Positions 10,132 to 19,892 of a DNA stretch of 64,000 bases are shown here, piece by piece. The notes below the pieces were generated by a model that saw only the letters and a list, made by a program, of their open reading frames with translations, was not told the origin of the DNA and did not search any database. Source of the stretch: Gammaproteobacteria bacterium (GTDB lineage Bacteria > Pseudomonadota > Gammaproteobacteria > Steroidobacterales > Foliamicaceae); assembly GCA_026708965.1 (NCBI GenBank), contig JAPOTY010000006.1, positions 1 to 64,000 on the forward strand. Direction: 5' to 3'. Positions within the stretch are counted from its first letter, which is position 1, and each line of letters begins with the position of its first letter. The translations under genes were made by a program, and so were the position numbers.

Positions 10132-11081
10132 AACGATCCGCACTACTCCCCGCCCTTTGCTTTGGTCTTGCAGCGCAATGGGCCTGGGCTGGCGACGACT
10201 CGGCGCCCGAGACCTTGACTTTCCGCGATTGCGAGCACTGCCCGGAAATGGTGGTGGTTCCGCGCGGCCTATTTATCATGGGCAGCGAGGATTCGGTGGC
10301 TGAAGGCTCGGAAAGCTCGCGCCCCATGGGGCCGCCTCGCGAGGTGAGCATTTCGCAGGGCTTTGCGCTTGGGAAACACGAAGTCACCAACGCCCAGTAC
10401 CAAGCCTTCGTGAAGGCTACCGGCTACGAGATGGCGCCGGGCTGCCGCGGCCGCATCGACGGTCAATGGGCCAACGACCCGCAGGCGGACTGGACCGATT
10501 TGCGCCTGGGCCAGCAGGCGCAGCCGGATCATCCCGTGGCCTGCGTCAGCTGGTTGGACGCGCGCGCCTACGTTGAATGGCTTGCCGAAACCAGCGGCCA
10601 GCCCTATCGGCTGCCGAGCGAGGCGGAATGGGAATATGCGGCGCGCGCGGGTGCGGGCGACTGGTACTACTGGGGCGAAAACCCCCACGAAGGCTGCGCC
10701 TACGCCAATATGTACGACTTAAGCGCCGATGCCGCGCATGACTTCGGCTGGCCGCGCATTGAGTGCGACGACGGCTATCACACGCTGGCGCCCGTGGGCT
10801 CGTTCCAGCCCAACGGCTTCGGGCTCCATGACATGACCGGCAATCTCTGGGAGTGGGTGGAGGATTGCTACCAGCGGCTGTATCCGGAGGACGCTCCCGC
10901 CGACGGCTCGGCTTATGGCCCGCCGCCGGGTCAGTGCGAGAACCGCAGCGTGCGCGGCGGAAGCTGGATCACCAACCCGGATTGGCAGCGCACCACCTTC
11001 CGCGGCCGCGACCCCGAGGAAGTGCGCTACAGCTTCTTCGGCTTTCGCGTCGCCCGTTCCCTCGCCGTGTCCTCAAACTAA
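10128..11081 (+). CDS. Formylglycine-generating enzyme (SUMF1) family secreted protein
   Basis: EMVVVPRGLFIMGSE, HEVTNAQYQAFV, YRLPSEAEWEYAARAG, NGFGLHDMTGNLWEWVEDCY, SVRGGSW, FGFRVAR. Confidence 0.9.
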   Translation: MKRSALLPALCFGLAAQWAWAGDDSAPETLTFRDCEHCPEMVVVPRGLFIMGSEDSVAEGSESSRPMGPPREVSISQGFALGKHEVTNAQYQAFVKATGYEMAPGCRGRIDGQWANDPQADWTDLRLGQQAQPDHPVACVSWLDARAYVEWLAETSGQPYRLPSEAEWEYAARAGAGDWYYWGENPHEGCAYANMYDLSADAAHDFGWPRIECDDGYHTLAPVGSFQPNGFGLHDMTGNLWEWVEDCYQRLYPEDAPADGSAYGPPPGQCENRSVRGGSWITNPDWQRTTFRGRDPEEVRYSFFGFRVARSLAVSSN

Positions 11082-11153
11082 AGCGCGCGCTGCTCAGCAC
11101 AGGTTCGTGATTTTCCCTATGGAAGGCTGAACGTTAACGGGTCCTGACAGGCA

Positions 11154-12008
11154 ATGGGCGCGGATTTCCTAGTGTTGCTGGGCTACTGCGCGGCGATATT
11201 CGCCGCGTCCATGCTCGGCGGGCGAATATCCGCCCTGGGCGCGCTCACGCATACGCGCACACAGGTTGTGATGAGCCTGGTCGCCGGCCTGATTCTGGGA
11301 ATTGCCCTCTATCACCTGCTGCCGCATGGACTGGAGCGAATTCCCGGACCAGGAAATATCGAAAAAGGAGCGCTGGGGTGCCTGCTCGGCGTTGTTCTGA
11401 TGGTGGGCTTGCAGCGACTGTTTCAGTTTCACCAGCATGACTTCAGTAGCGAAGCAAAGGCCCTGCGCACCGATCCTCCGCATTCCGGAAAGACCCTTGG
11501 CGCCGGGGGCGTTGCGGGGATCATTTTCGGCCTTGCCGTGCATACCATCATCGAAGGCGTCGTTCTCGGCGCCAGCGCCCAGGCAATGATTCAGCACGGC
11601 GGAGAAATCGAGGCGCTGCCGGGGCTCGCCGCGTTTTTAGCCATTCTGCTGCACAAGCCGCTGGATGCCTATTCAATTGTGTTTGTGGTGCGGCTGGCGG
11701 GCATGAGCCGCAGCGTGTGCAATTGGGTCAATCTGGGGCATGCGCTGCTGTGCCCGCTGGCGGTCCTCGCCAGCTTCTGGATCGGCTCGCAGCTTGACGC
11801 GGCCGTGGCAGGCGAGCTGGCCGGCTATGTGCTGTGTTTCGCCGCCGGCACCTTTTTGTGCGTGGCGCTCAGCGACCTGTTGCCCGAAATCCACTTCCAC
11901 ACCCACGACCGCCTCAAGCTCATCGTCGCTTTCCTCATTGGCATCGCCCTCGCCTACGCCCTGCATCTGGTGGAAGCGGGCGCAGCCCACCACCATCACC
12001 ACCACTAG
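11154..12008 (+). CDS. ZIP-family metal transporter with natural His6 C-terminus
   Basis: Multi-TM with HTIIEGVVLGAS and HKPLDAYSIV motifs; protein ends AAHHHHHH. Confidence 0.78.
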   Translation: MGADFLVLLGYCAAIFAASMLGGRISALGALTHTRTQVVMSLVAGLILGIALYHLLPHGLERIPGPGNIEKGALGCLLGVVLMVGLQRLFQFHQHDFSSEAKALRTDPPHSGKTLGAGGVAGIIFGLAVHTIIEGVVLGASAQAMIQHGGEIEALPGLAAFLAILLHKPLDAYSIVFVVRLAGMSRSVCNWVNLGHALLCPLAVLASFWIGSQLDAAVAGELAGYVLCFAAGTFLCVALSDLLPEIHFHTHDRLKLIVAFLIGIALAYALHLVEAGAAHHHHHH

Positions 12009-12088
12009 CGCTAACAGGCCCAAACGTCGCCGCCCAGCACTTTCCAACAGCGCCTGCTATGGAGGGTGTCGCGGCTGCCGGCGCGATA

Positions 12089-13528
12089 TCAAGCGGCTTC
12101 CTCGTAGCCGAGGATTGCCTTGGTTTCGAGGAACTCCTCCAAGCCTTCGGGGCCCGATTCACGACCGTTGCCCGATTGCTTGTAGCCACCGAAGGGCGCT
12201 GCGGCATCGTATGAATTGCCGTTGAGGGAAACCTGCCCTGCCCGCAAGCGCGCCGCCACTTCCCGCGCTTGATCAAGATCGCTGCTCCAGACATAGGCCG
12301 CCAAGCCGTACTCCGTGTCGTTGGCGATCGCCAGCGCGTTTTCGAGGTCGCGGTACGGAATCACGCACAGCACCGGGCCGAAAATTTCCTCGCGCGCAAC
12401 CGCCATGTCGTTGCTAACCTTGGCAAACACCGTTGGCTTCACGTAATAACCCCGCTCCAGCCCCTCCGGTCGGCCGGCTCCGCCCGCAGCCAGCTCGGCA
12501 TCATCATCAATCCCCTGCTGAATCAGATGCTGCACCTTGTTGAACTGCGCCTCGCTCACCAGCGGCCCCATGGTGGTGTGTTCGGACTCGGGATCGCCGA
12601 TGCGCGCCCGCGCCGCCGATGCCGCGGCCACCTCCACCGCCTTGTCGTGCAGCGCTTCGGGAACCAGAAGCCGAGTGGGCGCATTGCAGGATTGCCCCGT
12701 GTTCGAGCACACGCTGCGCATGCTGCTGGCCACGCCGCGCTCGAGTATGGCTTCGTCCAGGATGATGCTGGGCGATTTGCCGCCCAACTCCTGGCTCACG
12801 CGCTTGACCGTGCCCGCCGCCGTTGCGGCCACGGCAATGCCGCCGCGGGTGGAGCCGGTGAACGACACCATGTCGATATCCGGGTGCGCCGCGATCGCCT
12901 GGCCCACTTCCGGGCCATCGCCGTTGACTAGGTTGAATACGCCGGCGGGAACTCCGGCGGCTTCCATGACTTCAGCGAAGATGATGCCGCTGAAAGGCGC
13001 GATTTCGCTGGGTTTCAAGACCATCGTGCAGCCGGAGGCCAGCGCCGGCAGCACCTTGAGCGCGATCTGATTGACCGGCCAGTTCCAGGGCGTGATGAAT
13101 CCGCACACGCCGATCGGCTCCCGGCGGATGAGCGTGGCGCCGCGCTGCTCCTCGAAATCGAAGTCCTCCAACAGCCGCCGCGCGGTTTTTGCAATGACTA
13201 GGCCCACGGCGACCTGTGCGTTGGTGGACAGCTGCTTCGGCGCTCCCATCTCGGCGGTGATGGCGGCGGCCATGTCGTTGTAGCGGACCTTGTATGCGGC
13301 GATGAACGCATCGATCAGCTCCAGGCGCTCCTGCTTCCCGGACCGGGACCAGGCGGCGAATGCTTGCCGTGCAGCCGCCGCCGCCCGGTCCACATCGCGG
13401 GCGTTGCCCAGCGATATAACGCCGGCCGGCTGTTCCGTGGCCGGATTGATCACGGCCAGTTCGCGCGGCTCGTCCGGTTCGGTCCACTCGCCATTGATGA
13501 AGAATTTGCGATACTCGTACTGGCCCAT
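12089..13528 (-). CDS. Aldehyde dehydrogenase family protein
   Basis: TPWNWPVNQIALKVLPALASGCTMVLKPSE, FTGSTRGG, QELGGKSPSIILD, NTGQSCNAPTRL. Confidence 0.93.
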   Translation of the reverse strand: MGQYEYRKFFINGEWTEPDEPRELAVINPATEQPAGVISLGNARDVDRAAAAARQAFAAWSRSGKQERLELIDAFIAAYKVRYNDMAAAITAEMGAPKQLSTNAQVAVGLVIAKTARRLLEDFDFEEQRGATLIRREPIGVCGFITPWNWPVNQIALKVLPALASGCTMVLKPSEIAPFSGIIFAEVMEAAGVPAGVFNLVNGDGPEVGQAIAAHPDIDMVSFTGSTRGGIAVAATAAGTVKRVSQELGGKSPSIILDEAILERGVASSMRSVCSNTGQSCNAPTRLLVPEALHDKAVEVAAASAARARIGDPESEHTTMGPLVSEAQFNKVQHLIQQGIDDDAELAAGGAGRPEGLERGYYVKPTVFAKVSNDMAVAREEIFGPVLCVIPYRDLENALAIANDTEYGLAAYVWSSDLDQAREVAARLRAGQVSLNGNSYDAAAPFGGYKQSGNGRESGPEGLEEFLETKAILGYEEAA

Positions 13529-13629
13529 CGCTGCGGCGCTCCTTAAAGGGGGTTCAGAAAGAATGGCGAGCATACACCGCGGTCGCGCCCCGTGCTATCC
13601 TGCCTCGCCATTCACGGGAGGGACTTGAT

Positions 13630-15009
13630 GTGAGCAGCACTGCAAAGGCGGCAGGGCCTGCCGATAATGTTGATCTTTCCTTGCGCGCCGGATGGGGCGT
13701 TGGCGCTTTGGGCGTGGCGCTGCTGTTCAACACCTACTCCACGCTGCTGCTGTTCTATCTCACCAATATCGCGGGCGTGGCCGCCGGCGTTGCGGGAACG
13801 CTGCTGGCGATCGCGAAGGCCTACGACTGGGCGACCGATGTGCCCATGGGCATTTTGAGCGATCGCACCCGCAGCCGCTTCGGGCGCCGCCGTCCGTGGC
13901 TGTTGCTTGGCGCTTTTGTGTGCGGCGGCGCGTTCGTGATGCTGTTCTCCACCCCGGCGGAGGCGACCGACACGCTCAAGGCCGCCTATGTGCTCGGCGC
14001 TCTGATTCTGTTCAACACCGGCTACACGCTGTTCAACGTTCCGCATTTATCGATGCCGGCGGAGATGTCCGCAAGCTACGACGAGCGCACCGCCATCATG
14101 TCGTTTCGCGCCGTGGCCATCGTGCTCGGCACATTCATCGTGGGCGGCTTCGCCCCCCGGCTGGCGGTGGCCTTCGGCGGCGGCGTTGACGGCTACTCGG
14201 TGGTCGGATGGACTTTGGGCATTGCCGCCACGGCCGCGATGCTGGGCTGTTTTGCCGCCACGGCCCGCGCCCGCGCCACGCAGCACGTCAAGACGCGCCA
14301 GAGCGTGCGCGGGCAGTTCGCCACCGCTATTCGCAATGTCCATTTTCTCAAGCTGGCGGCCTTCAAGCTGCTGACGCTGGTCGCCACCGGCGTGGCGCAG
14401 GGCAGCGTGCTGTTTTTCGTTACCAATATTCTCGGCCACTCCCAGGGAGTGATGCTGTGGTACGGGCTTGGCTACGCCTCGGTATCGCTCGTGGCCGCGC
14501 CCGTGTGGACGCGCATTTCACGCAGGCTGGGCAAGCATAACGCGCTGATCCTGGCCACCTTCGGGTTCATGCTGTTTGTGATGTGGTGGTGGATTGCGCC
14601 GCCAAGCGAGCCGGTGGCGCTTTTGATTGCCCGCTCCATGGTGTTGTCGTTCTTCGCCATGGGCAAGCTGCTTTTGGGCATGTCGCTGCTGCCGGATGTG
14701 CAGGAATACGATTATCTCAAGACCGGGCTGCGCCGCGAGGGCGTGTTCGCCGGGGCCTACAACATGGTTGAGAAAACCGCTTTTATCGCCGCCCCGCTGG
14801 TGGTGGGCTTCATTCTCCAGATTCTGGGATATGAATCCACGGTCAACAACCAGGCGGTGGAGCAGGATGCCCGGGCGCTTACCGGCATTCGCGTGTCCAT
14901 CGCGGCCCTTCCGGCCGTCTGCAACCTGCTTGCCGGCGTGATCCTCCTGCGCTGGACGCTCACGCGGGAGTACTTGGCGGAACTGCGCGAGCAGCGCGCG
15001 TCCCCGTAG
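13630..15009 (+). CDS. MFS transporter, GPH/MelB-like cation symporter
   Basis: GTG start; YDWATDVPMGILSDRTRSRFGRRRPWLLLGA and 12 TM pattern. Confidence 0.87.
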   Translation: MSSTAKAAGPADNVDLSLRAGWGVGALGVALLFNTYSTLLLFYLTNIAGVAAGVAGTLLAIAKAYDWATDVPMGILSDRTRSRFGRRRPWLLLGAFVCGGAFVMLFSTPAEATDTLKAAYVLGALILFNTGYTLFNVPHLSMPAEMSASYDERTAIMSFRAVAIVLGTFIVGGFAPRLAVAFGGGVDGYSVVGWTLGIAATAAMLGCFAATARARATQHVKTRQSVRGQFATAIRNVHFLKLAAFKLLTLVATGVAQGSVLFFVTNILGHSQGVMLWYGLGYASVSLVAAPVWTRISRRLGKHNALILATFGFMLFVMWWWIAPPSEPVALLIARSMVLSFFAMGKLLLGMSLLPDVQEYDYLKTGLRREGVFAGAYNMVEKTAFIAAPLVVGFILQILGYESTVNNQAVEQDARALTGIRVSIAALPAVCNLLAGVILLRWTLTREYLAELREQRASP

Positions 15010-15039
15010 CGTTCTCGTAGCGTTCCCGTAAGGCCGAAG

Positions 15040-15053
15040 CGGAGGCGCCTCCG
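15040..15053. terminator. Perfect palindrome cggaggcgcctccg between convergent genes
   Basis: 14-bp palindrome between stop codons of + (15009) and - (15083) genes; no T tract, so terminator role is inferred. Confidence 0.4.
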
Positions 15054-15082
15054 TTCCCGGCGACGCCTTGTTGGCTGCGGGA

Positions 15083-16228
15083 TCAGGCCGCTTCGTCGGC
15101 CTCCACGGCGCGCGCCGGCGTGGACGGCATCAGCGGGATGGGATCGATCACCCAGCCTTTCTTTTTGCGCCGTTCCGGGCTCGGTATGGCGAACGCCGTG
15201 TGCTTTTCCTGCTCGCGAGCCTTGTCCAGATCGATCCGCCAGCCGCGCGCCTCCCATTCCTTGAGCCGTTCCCGGTAGCGCCCTATGGGGTAGTCCGAGG
15301 GCGTGAACAGCTCCTTGGTATTGACCCGCGGGGTCACCGTGGGGTGCAGGGTCAGGAGCACGTCGCGGTCCTGGAACGCCACGTACTGGTTCCGCTCTTT
15401 CATGGTTTCGTCGAACATCTCCTCCAGCATGAAATTCCGCATGTTGACCAGGAACAGCCGCGTGTTCTCCTCGTCGATCGGCGTTTCGTAGAGGTACTGG
15501 TAGATATGCATAACCGGCGTGGGGTTGATGAAGGTCCACACCGAAGAGGGGCCGTGGTGGCCGGTTCCCACTCTTACCACGCGGTTTTCCTCCACCCCGG
15601 AAGTTTCGCGCATCTTCTTCTCGCTCAACGGCGGCGCTTTCATTTCGTTGAAGAAGCCGGTTCCCCAGTCGGTTTCGCGCATATCCAGCTCGCCCACGCG
15701 GTAGTTCTCGTCCAGGCCCTTCATGCCGTGGGTGTCATGGACGAATTCGTTATGGGCCGGGTCGATGCCGTTTTCGATCGAGCGCTTGTAGTTGATATTC
15801 CATTCAAACTCCTGGAGGGTGGAGGTCCATCTCTCCTGCTCCCACTCGTTGACCTTAAGAATAGGCGGCCGCTCCGATTCGTCGAGATCGCCCAAAAAGC
15901 AGAAAACCAGGCCGTAGCGCTCCATGACCGGGTAGGAATCCACCCGCGCCCGCGCCGGCGGCTTGGTTTTCATGCCGATGGACGGCACCCGCACACACTG
16001 CCCGTCGCCATTGAATCGCCAGCCGTGGTAGGGGCATTGCACGCAGCTGTCTTCGACTAAGCCATCGCCAAGCGAACCGCCGCGGTGGCAGCAGGTATTG
16101 CTGAGGCAATGGGCTTGCCCGTCCTGGTCCCGCCAGAGCACGAAGTCCTGGCCCAGCATGCGTTGCTTAAGGGGCTTGTCTTCGAGTTTTTCCGACTGCA
16201 CCGCCGGATACCAGAAATTGATGAACAT
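15083..16228 (-). CDS. Rieske non-heme iron oxygenase, alpha subunit-like
   Basis: CCHRGGSLGDGLVEDSCVQCPYHGWRF Rieske ligands, DPAHNEFVHDTH mononuclear iron region. Confidence 0.9.
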   Translation of the reverse strand: MFINFWYPAVQSEKLEDKPLKQRMLGQDFVLWRDQDGQAHCLSNTCCHRGGSLGDGLVEDSCVQCPYHGWRFNGDGQCVRVPSIGMKTKPPARARVDSYPVMERYGLVFCFLGDLDESERPPILKVNEWEQERWTSTLQEFEWNINYKRSIENGIDPAHNEFVHDTHGMKGLDENYRVGELDMRETDWGTGFFNEMKAPPLSEKKMRETSGVEENRVVRVGTGHHGPSSVWTFINPTPVMHIYQYLYETPIDEENTRLFLVNMRNFMLEEMFDETMKERNQYVAFQDRDVLLTLHPTVTPRVNTKELFTPSDYPIGRYRERLKEWEARGWRIDLDKAREQEKHTAFAIPSPERRKKKGWVIDPIPLMPSTPARAVEADEAA

Positions 16229-16256
16229 AGCGATATTCCTCCAAAGACGGCTAAGT

Positions 16257-17426
16257 TTATATCGGTACTTTCCATGCGTCGTAACCGAAAAGCCCCAGCG
16301 TTTCCTCGTTGCGGTTGTTGCCCTCGGCGAAGCGGTCCGTGTCGGGCGCGAAGAAGCGGTGGATGATCTCTCCCGATTCCGCCATCACCATCGTGGTGCG
16401 CTCCACGCGGGCGGCTTCGTAGCGGCGCAGCGCTTCGGCTACGCTGCCCGACGCGGCGAGGCAGCGGGCCAGCACGATGCCGTCCTCGATCGCCATCACC
16501 GCCCCCTGGCCCATGAAGGGCAGCGTGGGATGCGCGGCGTCGCCCAGCAGCGAAACCCGGCCCGTGCTCCACGATTCCAGCGGTTGGCGGGAGAAAAGCC
16601 CCCACTTGTAGCAGAGCTCCGGCGGCGTGGCGGAGATGATGGAGCGGACCAGCGGGTGGAATTCAGCGAATTCGTCGAGCACCTCCGATACTTCGGAATG
16701 CTGCGACCAGCTCTCGGTTTGCCAGTCCTCCCGCCTCACGAAAGCCACGTAGTTGACCGTTTTTTCTTCGCGGATCAGATAGCGCACGAACAGGTGGCCG
16801 GGGCCGATGTATATGCCCGAAGGCGGATCCACGGCCTCGGGCGGAACCTGCGCGGCCGGCGCCAGGCCGCGCCAAGCCACGTAGCCGGTGAATACGGGCC
16901 GCTCGCTTTGGTGCCATTGCGAGCGAACCGGCGATTTCACGCCGTCGCAGCCCACCAGCAATCGGCCTGCGGCGCTGCGGCCGTTGCGGAAAAAGGCCCG
17001 CGCTTCGCTTTCGCTCTGTGTGCAGCGTTCGAACTCGTGGTCCAGGCGAATGCAGCGCGGGTCGTTTTTGCGCACCGCCTCGGCCAGCATTCCGTGCAGA
17101 TCGGCCCGATGGATCTGGTAGTAGGGCGAGCCGTACTGCTTGCGAGGCAGGTCGCCGCGCTCGATCCGCACCAGCACTTTCCCTGTCTTGTAGTGATGCA
17201 CCGCCTGGTAGCCGGGTATATCGGCGGCCTCCGCCAACTCGTCCCCTAGGCCCAGGCCAATGATCCCGGCTGATCCGTTGGGACTGAGCGTGAGCCCCGC
17301 GCCCACTTCGCCCAGCGCCGGCGCCTGCTCGTACACCTGCACCGGGATGCCCGCCCGCTGCAGCGCCAGAGCGCAGGTCAACCCGCCAATCCCGGCCCCA
17401 ATCAAAATAACCGGACGCTCACTCAT
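16257..17426 (-). CDS. FAD-dependent monooxygenase, salicylate hydroxylase-like
   Basis: VILIGAGIGGLTCALALQRAGIPVQVYEQ Rossmann, LVGCDGVKS, GRVSLLGDAAHPTLPFMGQGAVMAIEDG. Confidence 0.92.
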   Translation of the reverse strand: MSERPVILIGAGIGGLTCALALQRAGIPVQVYEQAPALGEVGAGLTLSPNGSAGIIGLGLGDELAEAADIPGYQAVHHYKTGKVLVRIERGDLPRKQYGSPYYQIHRADLHGMLAEAVRKNDPRCIRLDHEFERCTQSESEARAFFRNGRSAAGRLLVGCDGVKSPVRSQWHQSERPVFTGYVAWRGLAPAAQVPPEAVDPPSGIYIGPGHLFVRYLIREEKTVNYVAFVRREDWQTESWSQHSEVSEVLDEFAEFHPLVRSIISATPPELCYKWGLFSRQPLESWSTGRVSLLGDAAHPTLPFMGQGAVMAIEDGIVLARCLAASGSVAEALRRYEAARVERTTMVMAESGEIIHRFFAPDTDRFAEGNNRNEETLGLFGYDAWKVPI

Positions 17427-17448
17427 TCGCGGCTGTGCCGGGAGATTG

Positions 17449-18651
17449 TTAACTCCATTTACGGATACCTAAGTTACTGCCAAGGTGAAAAGTAACTCGA
17501 ACGAACATATCGCGCTTATCTTCTACCAACTCAGGTTCCGTGCCATTGAACTCGCGCATCTCGCTGCGCATGATCAGCCAACCTCTGCCGCGTTGCTCGA
17601 CAAAACCCATCGCGGACATGAAATGGGCCATGTATTCGTTTCTTGAGCGCGGGTTGGCGCCGGCCCGCACCCGCTCCACTGTGACATGATTGGGCAGGGC
17701 GCCTGGGCTGGTAACGTCCACGCGGTTGTCAAACACCTCCAGAAGAATCTTGGAGCCTGTTATTGCGTAGTCGCGATGCGTCACCGCATTGGCGAGCGCT
17801 TCGCGAATGGCTCGATGCGGCAAAAGATAACGATCCTCCCGGATCAGGTTCTCGTACGATTCAAAATGTCCAAGCCCCATGAACCATCCGACGGCCCTAT
17901 CAACTTGCTCGTTGATGCGCCCTGACGCATTTGCCACTTGGAGAGCTTTGCTGGCGCGGTCCGATCCCGCGTAAGCCACGCACTCGATCCTGAAGTTGCT
18001 TGTTCGCCGGTAGCGCTGCGGGTCTCTGCCGAAAGCCATCACGCCGTATAGTGTCGCGCAGAGCTTGCCGTCGATTTCGACGACGACCGCCCGGTTTATC
18101 AGGTCGTCTTCGGTGTCGAGCTGAGGATCGTTCGCGGTGTCGATACGCATCCGCTTCAAGTAAGCCCGGAACGCCTCAAGATCAATATGCGCCGCCCCCG
18201 CATCCAGTATCGCACGTTCCTCGGTGAGGATATAGCCAAATACGTTATAAAGTTCTTGGAGTTCTGTCGCGGACGGTTCCACGCTGCTACGGTCTCGACG
18301 AACCCACACGCGACCGCCGTGCCGCATTGGTTCGAATCCCCGTTGGCGCGGCACTTCGATCCAGAAAACCCAGCCTTCCGGCAATTCGCGCCGTCCGATT
18401 TGAGCATGCACCGGTGCGCTGCAGCCGGTTTGTAGGAATGAAGCCAAACGCTCATGGAGCGTGTCCGGATTCCCCCGCACGCCAATCACTTCGCGCGAAT
18501 CCGTGACGCCAAGCACAAGCAAGCCACCGACAGTATTGGCGAAAGCGCAAATCGCTTGCCCCGCAGCGGAGAGATCGCCAGCACCCCGCTTGAATTCCGT
18601 CTGCGGGCCTTCGCCCTGTTTGATTCGTCTATTGACCGCTGTCCAATCCAT
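17449..18651 (-). CDS. AlbA_2/Schlafen-like DNA-binding, divergent ATPase protein
   Basis: EGPQTEFKRGAGDLSAAGQAICAFANTVGGLLVLGVTD and HRAIREALANAVTHRDY. Confidence 0.82.
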   Translation of the reverse strand: MDWTAVNRRIKQGEGPQTEFKRGAGDLSAAGQAICAFANTVGGLLVLGVTDSREVIGVRGNPDTLHERLASFLQTGCSAPVHAQIGRRELPEGWVFWIEVPRQRGFEPMRHGGRVWVRRDRSSVEPSATELQELYNVFGYILTEERAILDAGAAHIDLEAFRAYLKRMRIDTANDPQLDTEDDLINRAVVVEIDGKLCATLYGVMAFGRDPQRYRRTSNFRIECVAYAGSDRASKALQVANASGRINEQVDRAVGWFMGLGHFESYENLIREDRYLLPHRAIREALANAVTHRDYAITGSKILLEVFDNRVDVTSPGALPNHVTVERVRAGANPRSRNEYMAHFMSAMGFVEQRGRGWLIMRSEMREFNGTEPELVEDKRDMFVRVTFHLGSNLGIRKWS

Positions 18652-18719
18652 TGCTTATAGCCTAGCGCAATTGGTGGCGGGATAGAATGCGGTGATTCAT
18701 GTTTATGCGGGAAGTTCTT

Positions 18720-19514
18720 ATGCGCAACGCTTTATGTATCTTCGGTTTTCTGGCGGCGTTTTTGCTGATATCGGCTGCCGGGGCGCAGACTGTGCTGATT
18801 ACCGGGTCTAATCGGGGGATTGGGTTGGAGTTTGCGAAGCAGTATGCGGACAAGGGCTGGACGGTCATCGCCACCCACCGCCGCGATATCACGCCCGGCA
18901 CACTTGCGGCGCTTGAGTCGCAGCATGGGAAGGTGCGGGCGGAAAAGCTGGATGTGACCGACCATGCCAGCATCGACGCGCTGGCCGAAAAATTGGCCGG
19001 AATGCCCATTGACGTGCTTATCAACAATGCCGGAATCACCGGCGATTTCACCCAGCCCAAGCCGCAAACCCTAGGCACGCTGGACTACGATATGGCGGTG
19101 CATTTTTTCCGCACCAACGCGCTGGGCGCGCTTAAGGTCAGCGAGGCCTTCCTCGACAACGTGGCGGCCAGCGACCAGAAGAAGATCGTGGCGGTCACTT
19201 CGCTGGCCGGCTCCTTTGAAGGCGAGTCGGGCGGCAAGGGCGGCATCTACTGGTACCGGTCGAGCAAGACTGCGCTCAATATGATGATGGTGGGCTTGGC
19301 GGCCGACACCAAACGCCAAGGCATTACGGTGGCGCTGCTTTCGCCCGGAGTGGTGAAGGTGGAGAAGGTGGCGGAAATGGTGGATCGAATGGGCCTTAAG
19401 GGCTTTCTTGAGCCGCCCGAAAGCATTGCCGGAATGATTTCCGTGATCGAGAACCTCGCGCCCGAGGATTCCGGCGCATTGATCCGCTACAACGGCGAGC
19501 CGCAACCCTTTTAG
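18720..19514 (+). CDS. SDR family oxidoreductase with N-terminal signal-like sequence
   Basis: MRNALCIFGFLAAFLLISAAGAQTVLITGSNRGIGLEF; NNAG and YxxxK (YRSSKTALN) motifs. Confidence 0.88.
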   Translation: MRNALCIFGFLAAFLLISAAGAQTVLITGSNRGIGLEFAKQYADKGWTVIATHRRDITPGTLAALESQHGKVRAEKLDVTDHASIDALAEKLAGMPIDVLINNAGITGDFTQPKPQTLGTLDYDMAVHFFRTNALGALKVSEAFLDNVAASDQKKIVAVTSLAGSFEGESGGKGGIYWYRSSKTALNMMMVGLAADTKRQGITVALLSPGVVKVEKVAEMVDRMGLKGFLEPPESIAGMISVIENLAPEDSGALIRYNGEPQPF

Positions 19515-19606
19515 TCGTTGTTCCCGCGCGATTTCCGCCGCCACTTGCCTCTGCGGCCTGCTAGAATCATGGCTTAAGCCATGGGCCACGCCCACGGAGG
19601 AAGGCA

Positions 19607-19888
19607 ATGAACTTCGAGAATTACGTTCCGGCTGCGATTATCGCCGCAGCCATTCTCGGCACTTGGATTGACGTTCGCCAGGAGATCGGCGACGTTCGCC
19701 GGGAGGTTGGCGACCTGCGTGGCGAACTGTTTGCGCTAAATGGCCGGGTAAGCCATATTGAGGGCCTGCTATCGCAAGTGCTGACGGCGGCATCGCAGCA
19801 GGAGAACTCTGGCAATGCGACCCGGCCCTGCGCATGCCCTGCGGGCCGAAGCGCCGCCGGTATGCCGGCAACACAGGAGCCGGGCTAG
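19607..19888 (+). CDS. Small protein with one TM helix and short coiled coil
   Basis: GGAGGAAGG RBS before ATG; YVPAAIIAAAILGTWIDVRQEIGDVRREVGDLRGELFALNGRVSHIEGLL. Confidence 0.55.
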   Translation: MNFENYVPAAIIAAAILGTWIDVRQEIGDVRREVGDLRGELFALNGRVSHIEGLLSQVLTAASQQENSGNATRPCACPAGRSAAGMPATQEPG

Positions 19889-19892
19889 CCTC

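Noticed and set aside
17449-18651. AlbA_2/Schlafen-like ATPase as a defence system
   Set aside because: Such proteins occur in defence contexts, but here it is isolated between metabolic genes with no partner.
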